A DNA stretch of 50,765 nucleotides from an uncultured Eubacteriales bacterium (GTDB lineage Bacteria; Bacillota; Clostridia; Christensenellales; Aristaeellaceae). Below, piece after piece: positions 41,898-48,977 of the stretch (position 1 is the stretch's first letter; each line of letters opens with the position of its first letter). The DNA lies in assembly GCA_900553265.1 (NCBI GenBank), contig USDD01000004.1, positions 1-50,765 on the forward strand. The letters are read 5' to 3'. The notes under the pieces were generated by a model. That model searched no databases and was not told where the DNA came from. It was given only the letters and a program-made list of their open reading frames with translations. The position numbers were made by a program, and so were the translations under genes.

Positions 41898-42650
41898 ATG
41901 AACGATCTGATCGGTTTTTTTGATTCCGGCGTGGGCGGCGTGAGTGTGCTGCACACCGCGCGCCGGATTTTGCCCAACGAGCATTTTCTGTATTACGGCG
42001 ACAATGGCCACGCGCCCTACGGCCCCAAGCCGCTGGAGGAGATCCGGCGGCTGTCCGCCGAGAGCGTGGGCGTGCTGCTCGACCGCGGCGTGAAGGCCGT
42101 GGTTATCGCCTGCAACACCGCCACGTCGGCCTATGCCGAGATTCTGCGCGCCGAGCTGAAGCTGCCTGTGATCGGCATGGAGCCGGCGCTCAAGCCCGCT
42201 CAGGAGGCGCGTCACGGCGGCGAGATTCTGGTGCTGGCCACGCAGGCCACGCTGACGCTGCCGAAGTTTCAGCGGCTGATGAAGCGCTACGGCGACCATG
42301 TGATTCCCGTGGTTGGCCGCGGACTGGTGGAGCTGGTGGAGGCCGGAAAGGCCGATTCGCCCGAGACAGAGGCGGCGCTTCGGGAGCTGCTGGGCAGATA
42401 CGTGGGCCGCAGCATCGATTCCGTGGTGCTGGGCTGCACCCACTATCCGTTCCTCGCGGGGGCCATTCGGCGGATGTTCCCCGAAGCCGAGCTGTTTGAT
42501 GGCCGCACGGGCACGTGCATGCGGCTCAAGCACCTGCTGGAGGCGGGCGGCCTGCGCTCGAAGGGGACGGAGGGCTCGGTGGAGTTCCTCACCAGCGGAG
42601 ACGCGTCGACGATTGCGCTGATGCGCCGTCTGATGGCGGAGCTGGACTGA
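41898..42650 (+). CDS. murI: glutamate racemase
   Basis: 250 aa. It supplies D-glutamate for peptidoglycan. The two catalytic cysteines are in VVIACNTATS and VVLGCTHYPF, and the N-terminus IGFFDSGVGGVSVL and YYGDNGHAPYGPK are signature blocks. The length is slightly below the usual 260-290. A GAGCGAGGTGAG site precedes the ATG, 13 bp after tcdA. Murein genes murB and murC are also in the window but in another, oppositely oriented group. Confidence 0.96.
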   Translation: MNDLIGFFDSGVGGVSVLHTARRILPNEHFLYYGDNGHAPYGPKPLEEIRRLSAESVGVLLDRGVKAVVIACNTATSAYAEILRAELKLPVIGMEPALKPAQEARHGGEILVLATQATLTLPKFQRLMKRYGDHVIPVVGRGLVELVEAGKADSPETEAALRELLGRYVGRSIDSVVLGCTHYPFLAGAIRRMFPEAELFDGRTGTCMRLKHLLEAGGLRSKGTEGSVEFLTSGDASTIALMRRLMAELD

Positions 42651-42712
42651 TTTTTGAATACGAGAAACGATGCGCGGGCGAAAACCGCCGAGGCGCGAAG
42701 GAGCTGTTACAG

Positions 42713-43837
42713 ATGAAAATATCCAAGCGGGACGCGCTGATGTGGTTCCGATTTTTCGCCGAGCTGCCCGAGGGCGAGCCGCTGCCGCCGCATCAGCAGG
42801 AGATCGCGCTGGCGACGTTTGCTCAGATCGAGGCCGCTGAGGACGTGCGTATAGCCCAGCTGCAGGCGCAGATTCCCGGCCTTCAGTCGCTGGAGGGGCG
42901 CACGTTCTTCGTCGGCGACGCGGCGAGCTTTCCCGCGGGCTGTCGCTCGTGTCTGCTGGGCACGGGCTTGAGCGCCATCCGCAAGACCAATCGCTGCAAT
43001 GTGCAGTGCAAATTCTGCTATAATTACGGCGAGTTGGACGATCAGCCGCCCATCGGCGAGGGCCTGTGGGAGATCGGCGGCACGCGGTTCTATGAGCACG
43101 ACCTCGACCTGCTGCTGAGCATCGGCAGGCGGCCCACCGGCGTAGCCTACGTCTACCTCGAGCCCTTCATGGAGATCGAAAAATACTACGGCGTGATCCG
43201 AAAATTCCGCGAGGCGGGCGTCCATCAGCATCTGTACACCAACGGCACGCTGGCCAACGAGGAAAACCTCCGCGCGCTGGGCGAGGCGGGGCTGGATGAG
43301 CTGCGCTTCAATCTGGGCGCGTCCGGCTGCGCCGACAGGGTGATCGAGAACATGGCGACGGCGAAGAAGTACATTCCTCGCGTGGGCGTCGAAACGCCCA
43401 TGACCCCGGAGCTGTTCGAGGCGTTTTTCCGGAAGAAGGAGAAGATTCTCGCTGCGGGCGTCGACTTCATGAACTGCGCCGAGCTGCATCTGAACGCCAA
43501 CAATCTGGGCAATTACTGGGGCGAAAACCTGTATGTCTCCCGGATGGGCTACGTCTCGCCCGTATGGAGCCGGGAGCTGACTCAGAAGCTCATGCGCGCT
43601 GCCGCGGAGGAGCATTGGGGAATTGTCGTGCACGACTGCTCCAACCGCACCAAATTTGCCCGCGACCTGAACCTGCGCGCTAAGGAGGGCGGATGGTTCG
43701 GCGCGAGCAGCTATGGCTGCGAATTCGACAGCATGCCCTACGCCGCGTTCCTGCCCATTCTGGAGGACGAGAGCTTCCCGTTCCTCGAGGAAGAGCCGCT
43801 GCCCGAGGGCTATCGCCCGGGCGACGTGGTGCTCTGA
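42713..43837 (+). CDS. radical SAM protein of unknown function
   Basis: 374 aa. The radical SAM cluster motif is Cys95-x3-Cys99-x2-Cys102 in RCNVQCKFCYNYG, set unusually far from the N-terminus. A CxxC pair (Cys77, Cys80 in AGCRSCLLG) lies just before it and could hold an auxiliary cluster or metal. Barrel motifs include YVYLEPFMEIEKYYGVI, LYTNGTLANEENL and LRFNLGASG; later cysteines occur in MNCAEL, HDCSNR and SYGCEF. No SPASM-type C-terminal Cys pattern is visible. AAGGAG precedes the ATG at 42713. It is 62 bp after murI and probably co-transcribed. The substrate is unknown. Confidence 0.82.
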   Translation: MKISKRDALMWFRFFAELPEGEPLPPHQQEIALATFAQIEAAEDVRIAQLQAQIPGLQSLEGRTFFVGDAASFPAGCRSCLLGTGLSAIRKTNRCNVQCKFCYNYGELDDQPPIGEGLWEIGGTRFYEHDLDLLLSIGRRPTGVAYVYLEPFMEIEKYYGVIRKFREAGVHQHLYTNGTLANEENLRALGEAGLDELRFNLGASGCADRVIENMATAKKYIPRVGVETPMTPELFEAFFRKKEKILAAGVDFMNCAELHLNANNLGNYWGENLYVSRMGYVSPVWSRELTQKLMRAAAEEHWGIVVHDCSNRTKFARDLNLRAKEGGWFGASSYGCEFDSMPYAAFLPILEDESFPFLEEEPLPEGYRPGDVVL

Positions 43838-43919
43838 GCATGTATTTTTTGAAACAGGGCCTGAGAGCTTCCGGCACAGACGGACTCCCGGGCCCGATTC
43901 ATGAATATGCAGAAGAGCG

Positions 43920-44432
43920 ATGTTCCTGAAGAAGTATGCCAATCTCCGGCGGTTCCGGGAGTATCACGCCCGATACGGCGCGCGGACGGCGCTGCTGGCG
44001 GTCTGCATGCTCACGGCCAGCTCCATGGGCGTGGTGCTGTCCTATCTCATAAGCGAGCAGCTGGTGGCCATCTCCAACGTGGCGCTGGCGGAGATGATCC
44101 GCGTCACGGGCGTGATTCTCGCCGCGGCGCTGGTGCTGATGTGTGCGCTGTGGCTGTTTCCCACGGGACAGATCACCGTGGTGGTGCTGCTGCTTCTGTT
44201 CAATTACAAGGGCCTGATGTACGACACCATCCTGAAGAGCGCGCCGGTGCTGCTGTTCGACGAGCCCACCAGCGCGCAGGATCGCGAAAACCAGCGGCGG
44301 TTTCTCGGCGTAATCGAGGAGCTGAAGCGGGACAAGAACGTGTTCGTCATCGCCCACTAGCTCGGCGACCTTAGCGCGTTCGATCAGGTTCTGGAGCTGG
44401 AGAACGGGCGAATCGTTCGGCGGGAAAAGTGA
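43920..44432 (+). pseudogene. remnant of an ABC exporter (fused permease-ATPase)
   Basis: Only about 171 codons remain of a protein that is normally about 580 aa. The first 92 or so are the start of a membrane domain (KKYANLRRFREYHARYG, two long hydrophobic spans). The frame then jumps directly into the end of the nucleotide-binding domain: LKSAPVLLFDEPTSAQD, RDKNVFVIAH, which includes Walker B and the H-loop but no Walker A or signature motif. An in-frame TAG at 44358-44360 follows IAH, after which LGDLSAFDQVLELENGRIV continues to a TGA. It is a large internal deletion plus a stop, so non-functional. A terminator follows. Confidence 0.88.
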
Positions 44433-44436
44433 GAAA

Positions 44437-44474
44437 AGTTCCGACCCGAGGGCATTCGGGCCGGAACTTCTTTT
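44437..44474 (+). terminator. terminator after the ABC remnant
   Basis: AGTTCCG-A-CCCGA pairs with TCGGG-C-CGGAACT, followed by TCTTTT. Confidence 0.8.
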
Positions 44475-44522
44475 GCAAAAAGAACGACTAAATGGAAAAA
44501 GCAGGAAAATGGAGGGGAGAGC

Positions 44523-44936
44523 ATGGACGGAAAGGAAAAGTGCCGGCGGTTGCGCGCCATGCGCGAGCGCATTGCACGGGCGAACGAGCTGGACTACTGC
44601 GAAAAGGAGTGCGGTCACGAGGGGCCGTGCGCGGGAACCTGTCCTTACTGCGAGGCGCAGGCCCGGGAGCTGGAGCGCGAGCTGAGCCGCCGCGCGTCGC
44701 TGGGCAGGCGCGTCGTCGTGGCCGGACTGTGCGTGGGCATGGCGGCGGCGGTCAGCGGATGCTCCGCGGTGGACGCGGCGGCGGACGCGATTCGCGCGCT
44801 GATTCCGCATCGCACGCAGACGGAGGAGCCGGTGGAGCTGGAGGGCGACGTGGCCGTCGCAACCACGGACGCGCCCGATCTGGTGCAGCTGGAGGGCGAA
44901 ATCGCCGCGGACGGCAGCGTCGTGCCCGGCCAATGA
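44523..44936 (+). CDS. Cys-rich small protein with internal membrane/lipobox-like segment
   Basis: 137 aa. The N-terminal 60 residues are charged and carry a Cys cluster Cys26-x3-Cys30-x5-Cys36-x3-Cys40-x2-Cys43 (YCEKECGHEGPCAGTCPYC) followed by a helix AQARELERELSRR. A hydrophobic stretch (about 65-80) then ends in AVSGCSAVD, which looks like a lipobox but lies far from the N-terminus, so it is more likely a membrane anchor. The C-terminal 40 residues are acidic and low in complexity. I recognise no named family. The stop overlaps the next start by four bases, coupling it to a radical SAM gene. The ribosome site is GGAGGGGAG. It may carry a metal cluster or be a substrate of its neighbour. 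Confidence 0.7.
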   Translation: MDGKEKCRRLRAMRERIARANELDYCEKECGHEGPCAGTCPYCEAQARELERELSRRASLGRRVVVAGLCVGMAAAVSGCSAVDAAADAIRALIPHRTQTEEPVELEGDVAVATTDAPDLVQLEGEIAADGSVVPGQ

Positions 44937-45553
44937 GCGCGCTTCTGCCGGTATTCGGCATTTCGCGGCTGCGCATGGAGACGGACGGTGATGGCGTGAC
45001 CACGCTGGTGGGCTGTCTGGGCTGTCCGCTCCGGTGCCGGCTGTGCATCAATCCCCACGCGCAGGACCCTGCCACGCCGCATCGGCGGCTCTCGGCGGAG
45101 CAGCTCGTGGACGAGCTGCGCGTGGACGGACTGTACTTTTCCGCCACGGGCGGCGGCACGACCTTCGGCGGCGGCGAGCCGCTGCTGCACGCGGATTTTC
45201 TGGCGGAATTCGCCGAAAAGCGGCCCGCGGACTGGCGCGTGCGCGTGGAGACCTCGCTGAATGCGGACGAGGCGCAGCTCCGGCGGGCGCTGGACGCGGT
45301 GGACGGATGGATTGTGGACGTGAAGGATCTCAATCCCGAGGTCTACCGCCGCTATACCGGCGCGGACAATGCCCGCGTGCTGCGCAATCTGCATATTCTG
45401 GCCGAGAACTGCCCGGAGCGCGTGCGCATCCGACTGCCGCGCATTCCCGGCTTCAACACGGATGGCGACCGGGACACGCCCGAGCGCGCGCTGCGGGAGA
45501 TGGGTTTTTCGGAAATTCAGCGCTTTGATTACGTCGACCCCACGCGGCGCTGA
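44933..45553 (+). CDS. small radical SAM enzyme (glycyl-radical activase-like)
   Basis: 206 aa. The cluster motif is Cys31-x3-Cys35-x2-Cys38 in GCPLRCRLCINP, followed by the SAM-binding FSATGGGTTFGGGEPLL and the barrel strands VRVETSLNAD, GWIVDVKDLN and RVRIRLPRIPGFN. The family resemblance is to pyruvate-formate-lyase-activating enzymes, but the protein is short and lacks the ferredoxin-like insertion. No glycyl-radical enzyme is encoded nearby. It is translationally coupled to the upstream Cys-rich protein (ATGA overlap). The substrate is unknown. Confidence 0.82.
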   Translation: MSALLPVFGISRLRMETDGDGVTTLVGCLGCPLRCRLCINPHAQDPATPHRRLSAEQLVDELRVDGLYFSATGGGTTFGGGEPLLHADFLAEFAEKRPADWRVRVETSLNADEAQLRRALDAVDGWIVDVKDLNPEVYRRYTGADNARVLRNLHILAENCPERVRIRLPRIPGFNTDGDRDTPERALREMGFSEIQRFDYVDPTRR

Positions 45554-45570
45554 GTTTTCAGAAAATTCAC

Positions 45571-45599
45571 TTGCAATCTGGCGCGCGCAGGAGTATACT
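45571..45599 (+). promoter_or_regulatory. promoter of queT
   Basis: TTGCAA (45571-45576), 17-bp spacer, TATACT (45594-45599). The transcription start is expected near 45606. Confidence 0.75.
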
Positions 45600-45605
45600 G
45601 AATCT

Positions 45606-45700
45606 CGACAACCACATAGAGACAGTTCGAAGTCCTCCTGTCTGAAGGGATGCGCTATCCCGGAAAAAACAAAACCAGGCCGCGCGGTTCGCCGCGCTTT
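45606..45700 (+). promoter_or_regulatory. structured queT leader, possible preQ1 riboswitch
   Basis: A 200-nt leader precedes queT and contains an intrinsic terminator. The part before the terminator shows AGACAG/CTGTCT, a GGGA-TGCGCTA-TCCC hairpin and an A-rich tract GGAAAAAACAAAACC (45661-45675), then GCGCGG/CCGCGC. PreQ1 riboswitches are the usual control of queT, and A-rich tails are part of their fold, but the loop sequence does not match a class I consensus I can recall. The class is left open. Confidence 0.4.
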
Positions 45701-45726
45701 GGCATGGGCAACCATGCCTTTCTTTT
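45701..45726 (+). terminator. intrinsic terminator in the queT leader
   Basis: GGCATGG (45701-45707), loop GCAA, CCATGCC (45712-45718), then TTTCTTTT, 85 bp upstream of the queT start. Its position implies conditional termination. Confidence 0.8.
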
Positions 45727-45811
45727 GCCATTTCGCCCTTTTTGAAGGGGAAAAGTGGTCGCGCCTGCCTTTCGGACTTCGACTGCGAGCAACCGAAAGG
45801 AAGGAAAGAAA

Positions 45812-46312
45812 ATGAAGAACTTCTCCACTCGTGCACTGGCCCGCGGCGCGATGATCGCCGCGCTCTACGCCGTACTGACCTTACTGCTTCAGCCGCTGAG
45901 CTTCGGCGCGATTCAGTTCCGCTTCTCCGAGGCGCTGACCGTGATGCCCATGCTGGCGGCGGACGCGGTGCCCGGGCTGGCCGTGGGCTGTCTGCTGGCC
46001 AATCTGCTGGGGGGCGCGCCGTGGTTCGACGTGTTGTTCGGCACGCTGGCCACGCTGCTGGCCGCGCTGGCGACCCGGAGGCTGCGCAGCAATCCTACGC
46101 TGGCCACGGCCATGCCGGTGCTGTTCAACGGCCTGATCGTCGGCCCGGTGGTCTATTTTGCCTATGAGCTCGCGCCCGGCGCGGCTGTCGAAATGGGCGC
46201 GCTGTGGACGACGGTGGCCACCGTGGCGCTGGGCGAGGCCGTGGTGTGCATGGCGCTCGGCCGGCTGCTCTACGCCGCACTGGAGAAGGCTCCGGAAAAG
46301 CTGTGGAAATAA
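45812..46312 (+). CDS. queT: QueT-family ECF transporter substrate component
   Basis: 166 aa with five or six membrane spans. The QueT pattern is FSTRALARGAMIAALYAVLTLLLQPLSFGAIQFRFSEALTVMPML, with FRFSEAL as the family signature, then GLAVGCLLANLLGGAPWFDVLFGTLATLLAALATR. It imports a queuosine precursor together with a shared ECF energising module encoded elsewhere. GGAAGGAAAG precedes the ATG at 45812. It is monocistronic, with a regulatory leader and its own terminator. Confidence 0.92.
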   Translation: MKNFSTRALARGAMIAALYAVLTLLLQPLSFGAIQFRFSEALTVMPMLAADAVPGLAVGCLLANLLGGAPWFDVLFGTLATLLAALATRRLRSNPTLATAMPVLFNGLIVGPVVYFAYELAPGAAVEMGALWTTVATVALGEAVVCMALGRLLYAALEKAPEKLWK

Positions 46313-46321
46313 ACGAAAAAA

Positions 46322-46348
46322 AGGTCGGCGCGGCGCGCCGGCTTTTTT
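46322..46348 (+). terminator. terminator of queT
   Basis: GTCGGCGC (46324-46331) pairs with GCGCCGGC (46335-46342, one G-T pair), followed by six T residues. Confidence 0.85.
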
Positions 46349-46401
46349 CGTGCCTGAGGAGAGGCGGATTGCAAAATCTTTGAAAAAATCCGCCCGGGGG
46401 C

Positions 46402-46430
46402 TTGACAGAACGGCGGGGTGTGCATACAAT
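46402..46430 (+). promoter_or_regulatory. promoter of the tetR gene
   Basis: TTGACA (46402-46407), 17-bp spacer, TACAAT (46425-46430). The operator palindrome follows immediately. Confidence 0.85.
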
Positions 46431-46456
46431 ATAACACTGTGATATAACGCTGTTAT
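46431..46456. promoter_or_regulatory. probable TetR operator
   Basis: A 26-bp imperfect palindrome with outer arms ATAACA (46431-46436) and TGTTAT (46451-46456) and further symmetric bases inside, placed over the transcription start. This fits autorepression by the adjacent TetR protein. Confidence 0.7.
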
Positions 46457-46467
46457 GGAGGCGCACA

Positions 46468-47085
46468 ATGGGCGAAGCGGAGCGCGATACGCGCGGACAG
46501 ATTCTCGAGGCAGCCAAGGCGGAGTTTCTCGCAAAGGGCTTTCAGCACGCGTCGCTGCGCGGCATCGTCCGGGCGGCGGGCGTGACCACCGGCGCGCTGT
46601 ACGGCTATTACGACAGCAAGGAGGGGCTCTTCGACGCGCTGGTTCGGGAATGCTACGAGCACGTGATGGGGGAGTTTCGCGGCGCGCTGATGGCGTTCGC
46701 CGAGCTGCCCATCGAGCAGCAGCCCGAGAACATGGGCGCGGTCAGCCGGCGGTGCATGCGGGAGATGCTGCTGTACATGCACGAGCATCGGGACGAGTTT
46801 CATCTGCTGCTTTGCAGCGCCGAGGGAACGCGCTATGCGTCCATGCTGGAGGAAGCCGTCGATCTGGAGATCGCGGCCACCCATCGCTATTACAGGGTGC
46901 TCGAGCAGCTGGGTTCGCCCGCACCCGCCATCGACGAGCGGCTGGAGCACATTCTGGTGACCGGCATGATGAACGCCTATTTCGAAATCATCGTTCACGA
47001 CATGCCGTTGGAATCGGCCTTCCGGTATCTGGACGAGCTGAGCGATTTCTACACCGCCGGCTGGACGAAGATCATGGGGCAGTGA
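46468..47085 (+). CDS. TetR/AcrR-family transcriptional regulator
   Basis: 205 aa. The N-terminal helix-turn-helix is TRGQILEAAKAEFLAKGFQHASLRGIVRAAGVTTGALYGYYDSKEGLFDAL, the standard TetR pattern. The rest is the helical ligand-binding and dimer domain. GGAGG lies before the ATG. Its own promoter carries a palindromic operator. The next genes, 117 bp downstream on the same strand, encode an ABC exporter pair that it probably controls, although another palindrome lies in between. Confidence 0.93.
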   Translation: MGEAERDTRGQILEAAKAEFLAKGFQHASLRGIVRAAGVTTGALYGYYDSKEGLFDALVRECYEHVMGEFRGALMAFAELPIEQQPENMGAVSRRCMREMLLYMHEHRDEFHLLLCSAEGTRYASMLEEAVDLEIAATHRYYRVLEQLGSPAPAIDERLEHILVTGMMNAYFEIIVHDMPLESAFRYLDELSDFYTAGWTKIMGQ

Positions 47086-47107
47086 AGCCCCGTTTTTTCG
47101 ACACTGA

Positions 47108-47123
47108 GTTAGACTAAACTAAC
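47108..47123. promoter_or_regulatory. palindrome resembling a DtxR-family iron box
   Basis: GTTAG (47108-47112) and CTAAC (47119-47123) are inverted around ACTAAA, and the core TTAG-A-CTAA (47109-47117) matches the centre of the IdeR/DtxR consensus TTAG-S-CTAA. It lies upstream of an ABC pair of the type that includes siderophore importers. Confidence 0.4.
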
Positions 47124-47139
47124 CGAAAAACGGATGCTC

Positions 47140-47160
47140 AAAGGCGGCTGCAGCGCCTTT
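47140..47160 (+). terminator. weak hairpin between tetR and the ABC pair
   Basis: AAAGGCG (47140-47146) and CGCCTTT (47154-47160) pair around a short GC-rich loop. The T tract is short, so read-through is likely. Confidence 0.4.
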
Positions 47161-47201
47161 ATGTATCATAGATTGCATCATCGAAGAGGGAGGCGTCGCT
47201 T

Positions 47202-48974
47202 TTGAAAAAGCAATCGAATCTCGACCGGCTGCTGGGCTATGCCGGCAAGTACAGACTTCTGACGTATCTGTCATGGGCCCTTTCCGCCGTCAGCGCGCTG
47301 ATCGCCCTGCTGCCCTTCTGGTACATCTGGCGCATTCTCAGGGAGGTCATCGAGACTGCGCCGCGCTACGCGCAGGCCGTGCATGTCACCCATTACGGAT
47401 GGATGGCCGTGCTGTTCGCGGTGCTCGCCGTGCTGATTTACATCGCGGGTCTCATGTGCTCGCACCTGTCTGCGTTCCGCATCGCCACCAATCTGCGCCT
47501 GAGCATGACGGAACACATCGCCACGCTGCCGCTGGGCGCGATTGAGCAGTTCGGCAGCGGCAGGCTGCGCCGAACCATTCTGGAGACCTCCGGCGCGGCG
47601 GAAACCTATCTGGCGCATCAGCTGCCCGACAAGGCGCGGGCCATGGCCACCATCGCGGGTCTGCTTGCGTTGCTGGCGGGCTTCGACTGGCGGCTGGGCC
47701 TGCTGAGCCTGGCTCCCGCGCTGCTGGGTCTTGCGGCGATGTCGCGCATGACAGGCAAGGGCCTTCAGGAGAAGATGACTCAGTATCAGAACGCGCTGGC
47801 GGACATGTCGGGCGAGGCGGTGGAGTACGTCCGCGGCATCCCCGTGGTCAAGACCTTCGGGCAGACGGTGTTCTCCTTCAAGAAATTCAAGGCCGCCATC
47901 GACAACTACGAGCGCTGGACCATCTCCTACACGAAGGATCTGCGCGGGCCGATGTGTCTGTACACGCTGGCGGTCAATAGCGTGTTCGTGTTCCTGATTC
48001 TCGGCGGCTTCTGGTTTTCCCACGGCACGGTGGACAACGCGCTGCTGCTGAACCTGCTGTTCTATATCATCATCACGCCGGTCATCTCCCTGACGCTGAG
48101 CAAGCTGATGTACATGAGCGAGAACGGCATGATGGTGCAGGATACCATCACCCGCATCGACGGCGTGCTGAACAGCCCTTCGCTCAGCCAGAGCGACCGG
48201 CCGCAGCATCCGAAGGACAGCTCCGTGGAGCTGAAGAACGTGACCTTCAGCTACGACGGCAAAAAGAACGCGCTGGAGGACGTGTCCCTCTCCATCGGCG
48301 CGGGCCAGACCGTCGCCTTCGTCGGCCCGTCCGGCGGCGGCAAATCCACGCTGGCCAGCCTGATCGCCCGCTTCTTCGACCCGCAGAGCGGAAGCGTCTT
48401 CATCGGCGGCGTGGACGTTCGCAATGTGGACAAGCGCGAGCTGATGGACACGGTGTCCTTCGTGTTCCAGAACAGCCGCCTGATCAAGGGCAGCATTCTG
48501 GACAACGTGCGCATGGGCAGGCCGGACGCTTCCGACGCGGAGGTGCTGGCAGTGCTGCGGGCGGCGCAGTGCATGGACATCACCGAAAAATTCCCCGAGG
48601 GCATGCACACCATCATCGGCTCCGACGGCGTGTATCTCTCCGGCGGCGAAGCGCAGCGGCTCGCCGTCGCCAGGGCGATGCTCAAGGACGCGCCGGTGCT
48701 GATTCTGGACGAGGCCACCGCCTTCGCCGACCCGGACAACGAGACGAAGGTGCAGGCCGCCTTCAGCGAGCTGGCGAAGGGCCGCACGGTCATCATGATC
48801 GCCCATCGCCTGTCCACCGTGGCAGGCGCGGATCGCATCTTTGTGCTGAAGGATGGCCGACTGGCGGAGAGCGGCACGTTCGAGGAGCTCTCCGAAAGCG
48901 CGGACAGCCTGTTCGGCGAGATGTGGAAGGACTATCAGCAGTCCGTCCGGTGGAAAGTGGAAAAGGAGGCGTAA
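47202..48974 (+). CDS. ABC exporter-fold transporter, subunit 1
   Basis: 590 aa. Six membrane spans (about 1-310) are fused to an ATPase domain with Walker A GPSGGGKSTLAS, Q-loop FVFQNSRLI, signature LSGGEAQRLAVARAM, Walker B and catalytic Glu LILDEATAFADPDNE, and H-loop IAHRLST. The phrase DEATAFADPDNE is typical of the IrtA/YbtP branch, exporter-fold proteins that import iron-siderophores, so either direction of transport is possible. The start is TTG at 47202 after GAGGGAGG. The next gene starts 3 bp after its stop and encodes the partner subunit. Confidence 0.92.
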   Translation: MKKQSNLDRLLGYAGKYRLLTYLSWALSAVSALIALLPFWYIWRILREVIETAPRYAQAVHVTHYGWMAVLFAVLAVLIYIAGLMCSHLSAFRIATNLRLSMTEHIATLPLGAIEQFGSGRLRRTILETSGAAETYLAHQLPDKARAMATIAGLLALLAGFDWRLGLLSLAPALLGLAAMSRMTGKGLQEKMTQYQNALADMSGEAVEYVRGIPVVKTFGQTVFSFKKFKAAIDNYERWTISYTKDLRGPMCLYTLAVNSVFVFLILGGFWFSHGTVDNALLLNLLFYIIITPVISLTLSKLMYMSENGMMVQDTITRIDGVLNSPSLSQSDRPQHPKDSSVELKNVTFSYDGKKNALEDVSLSIGAGQTVAFVGPSGGGKSTLASLIARFFDPQSGSVFIGGVDVRNVDKRELMDTVSFVFQNSRLIKGSILDNVRMGRPDASDAEVLAVLRAAQCMDITEKFPEGMHTIIGSDGVYLSGGEAQRLAVARAMLKDAPVLILDEATAFADPDNETKVQAAFSELAKGRTVIMIAHRLSTVAGADRIFVLKDGRLAESGTFEELSESADSLFGEMWKDYQQSVRWKVEKEA

Positions 48975-48977
48975 GCG

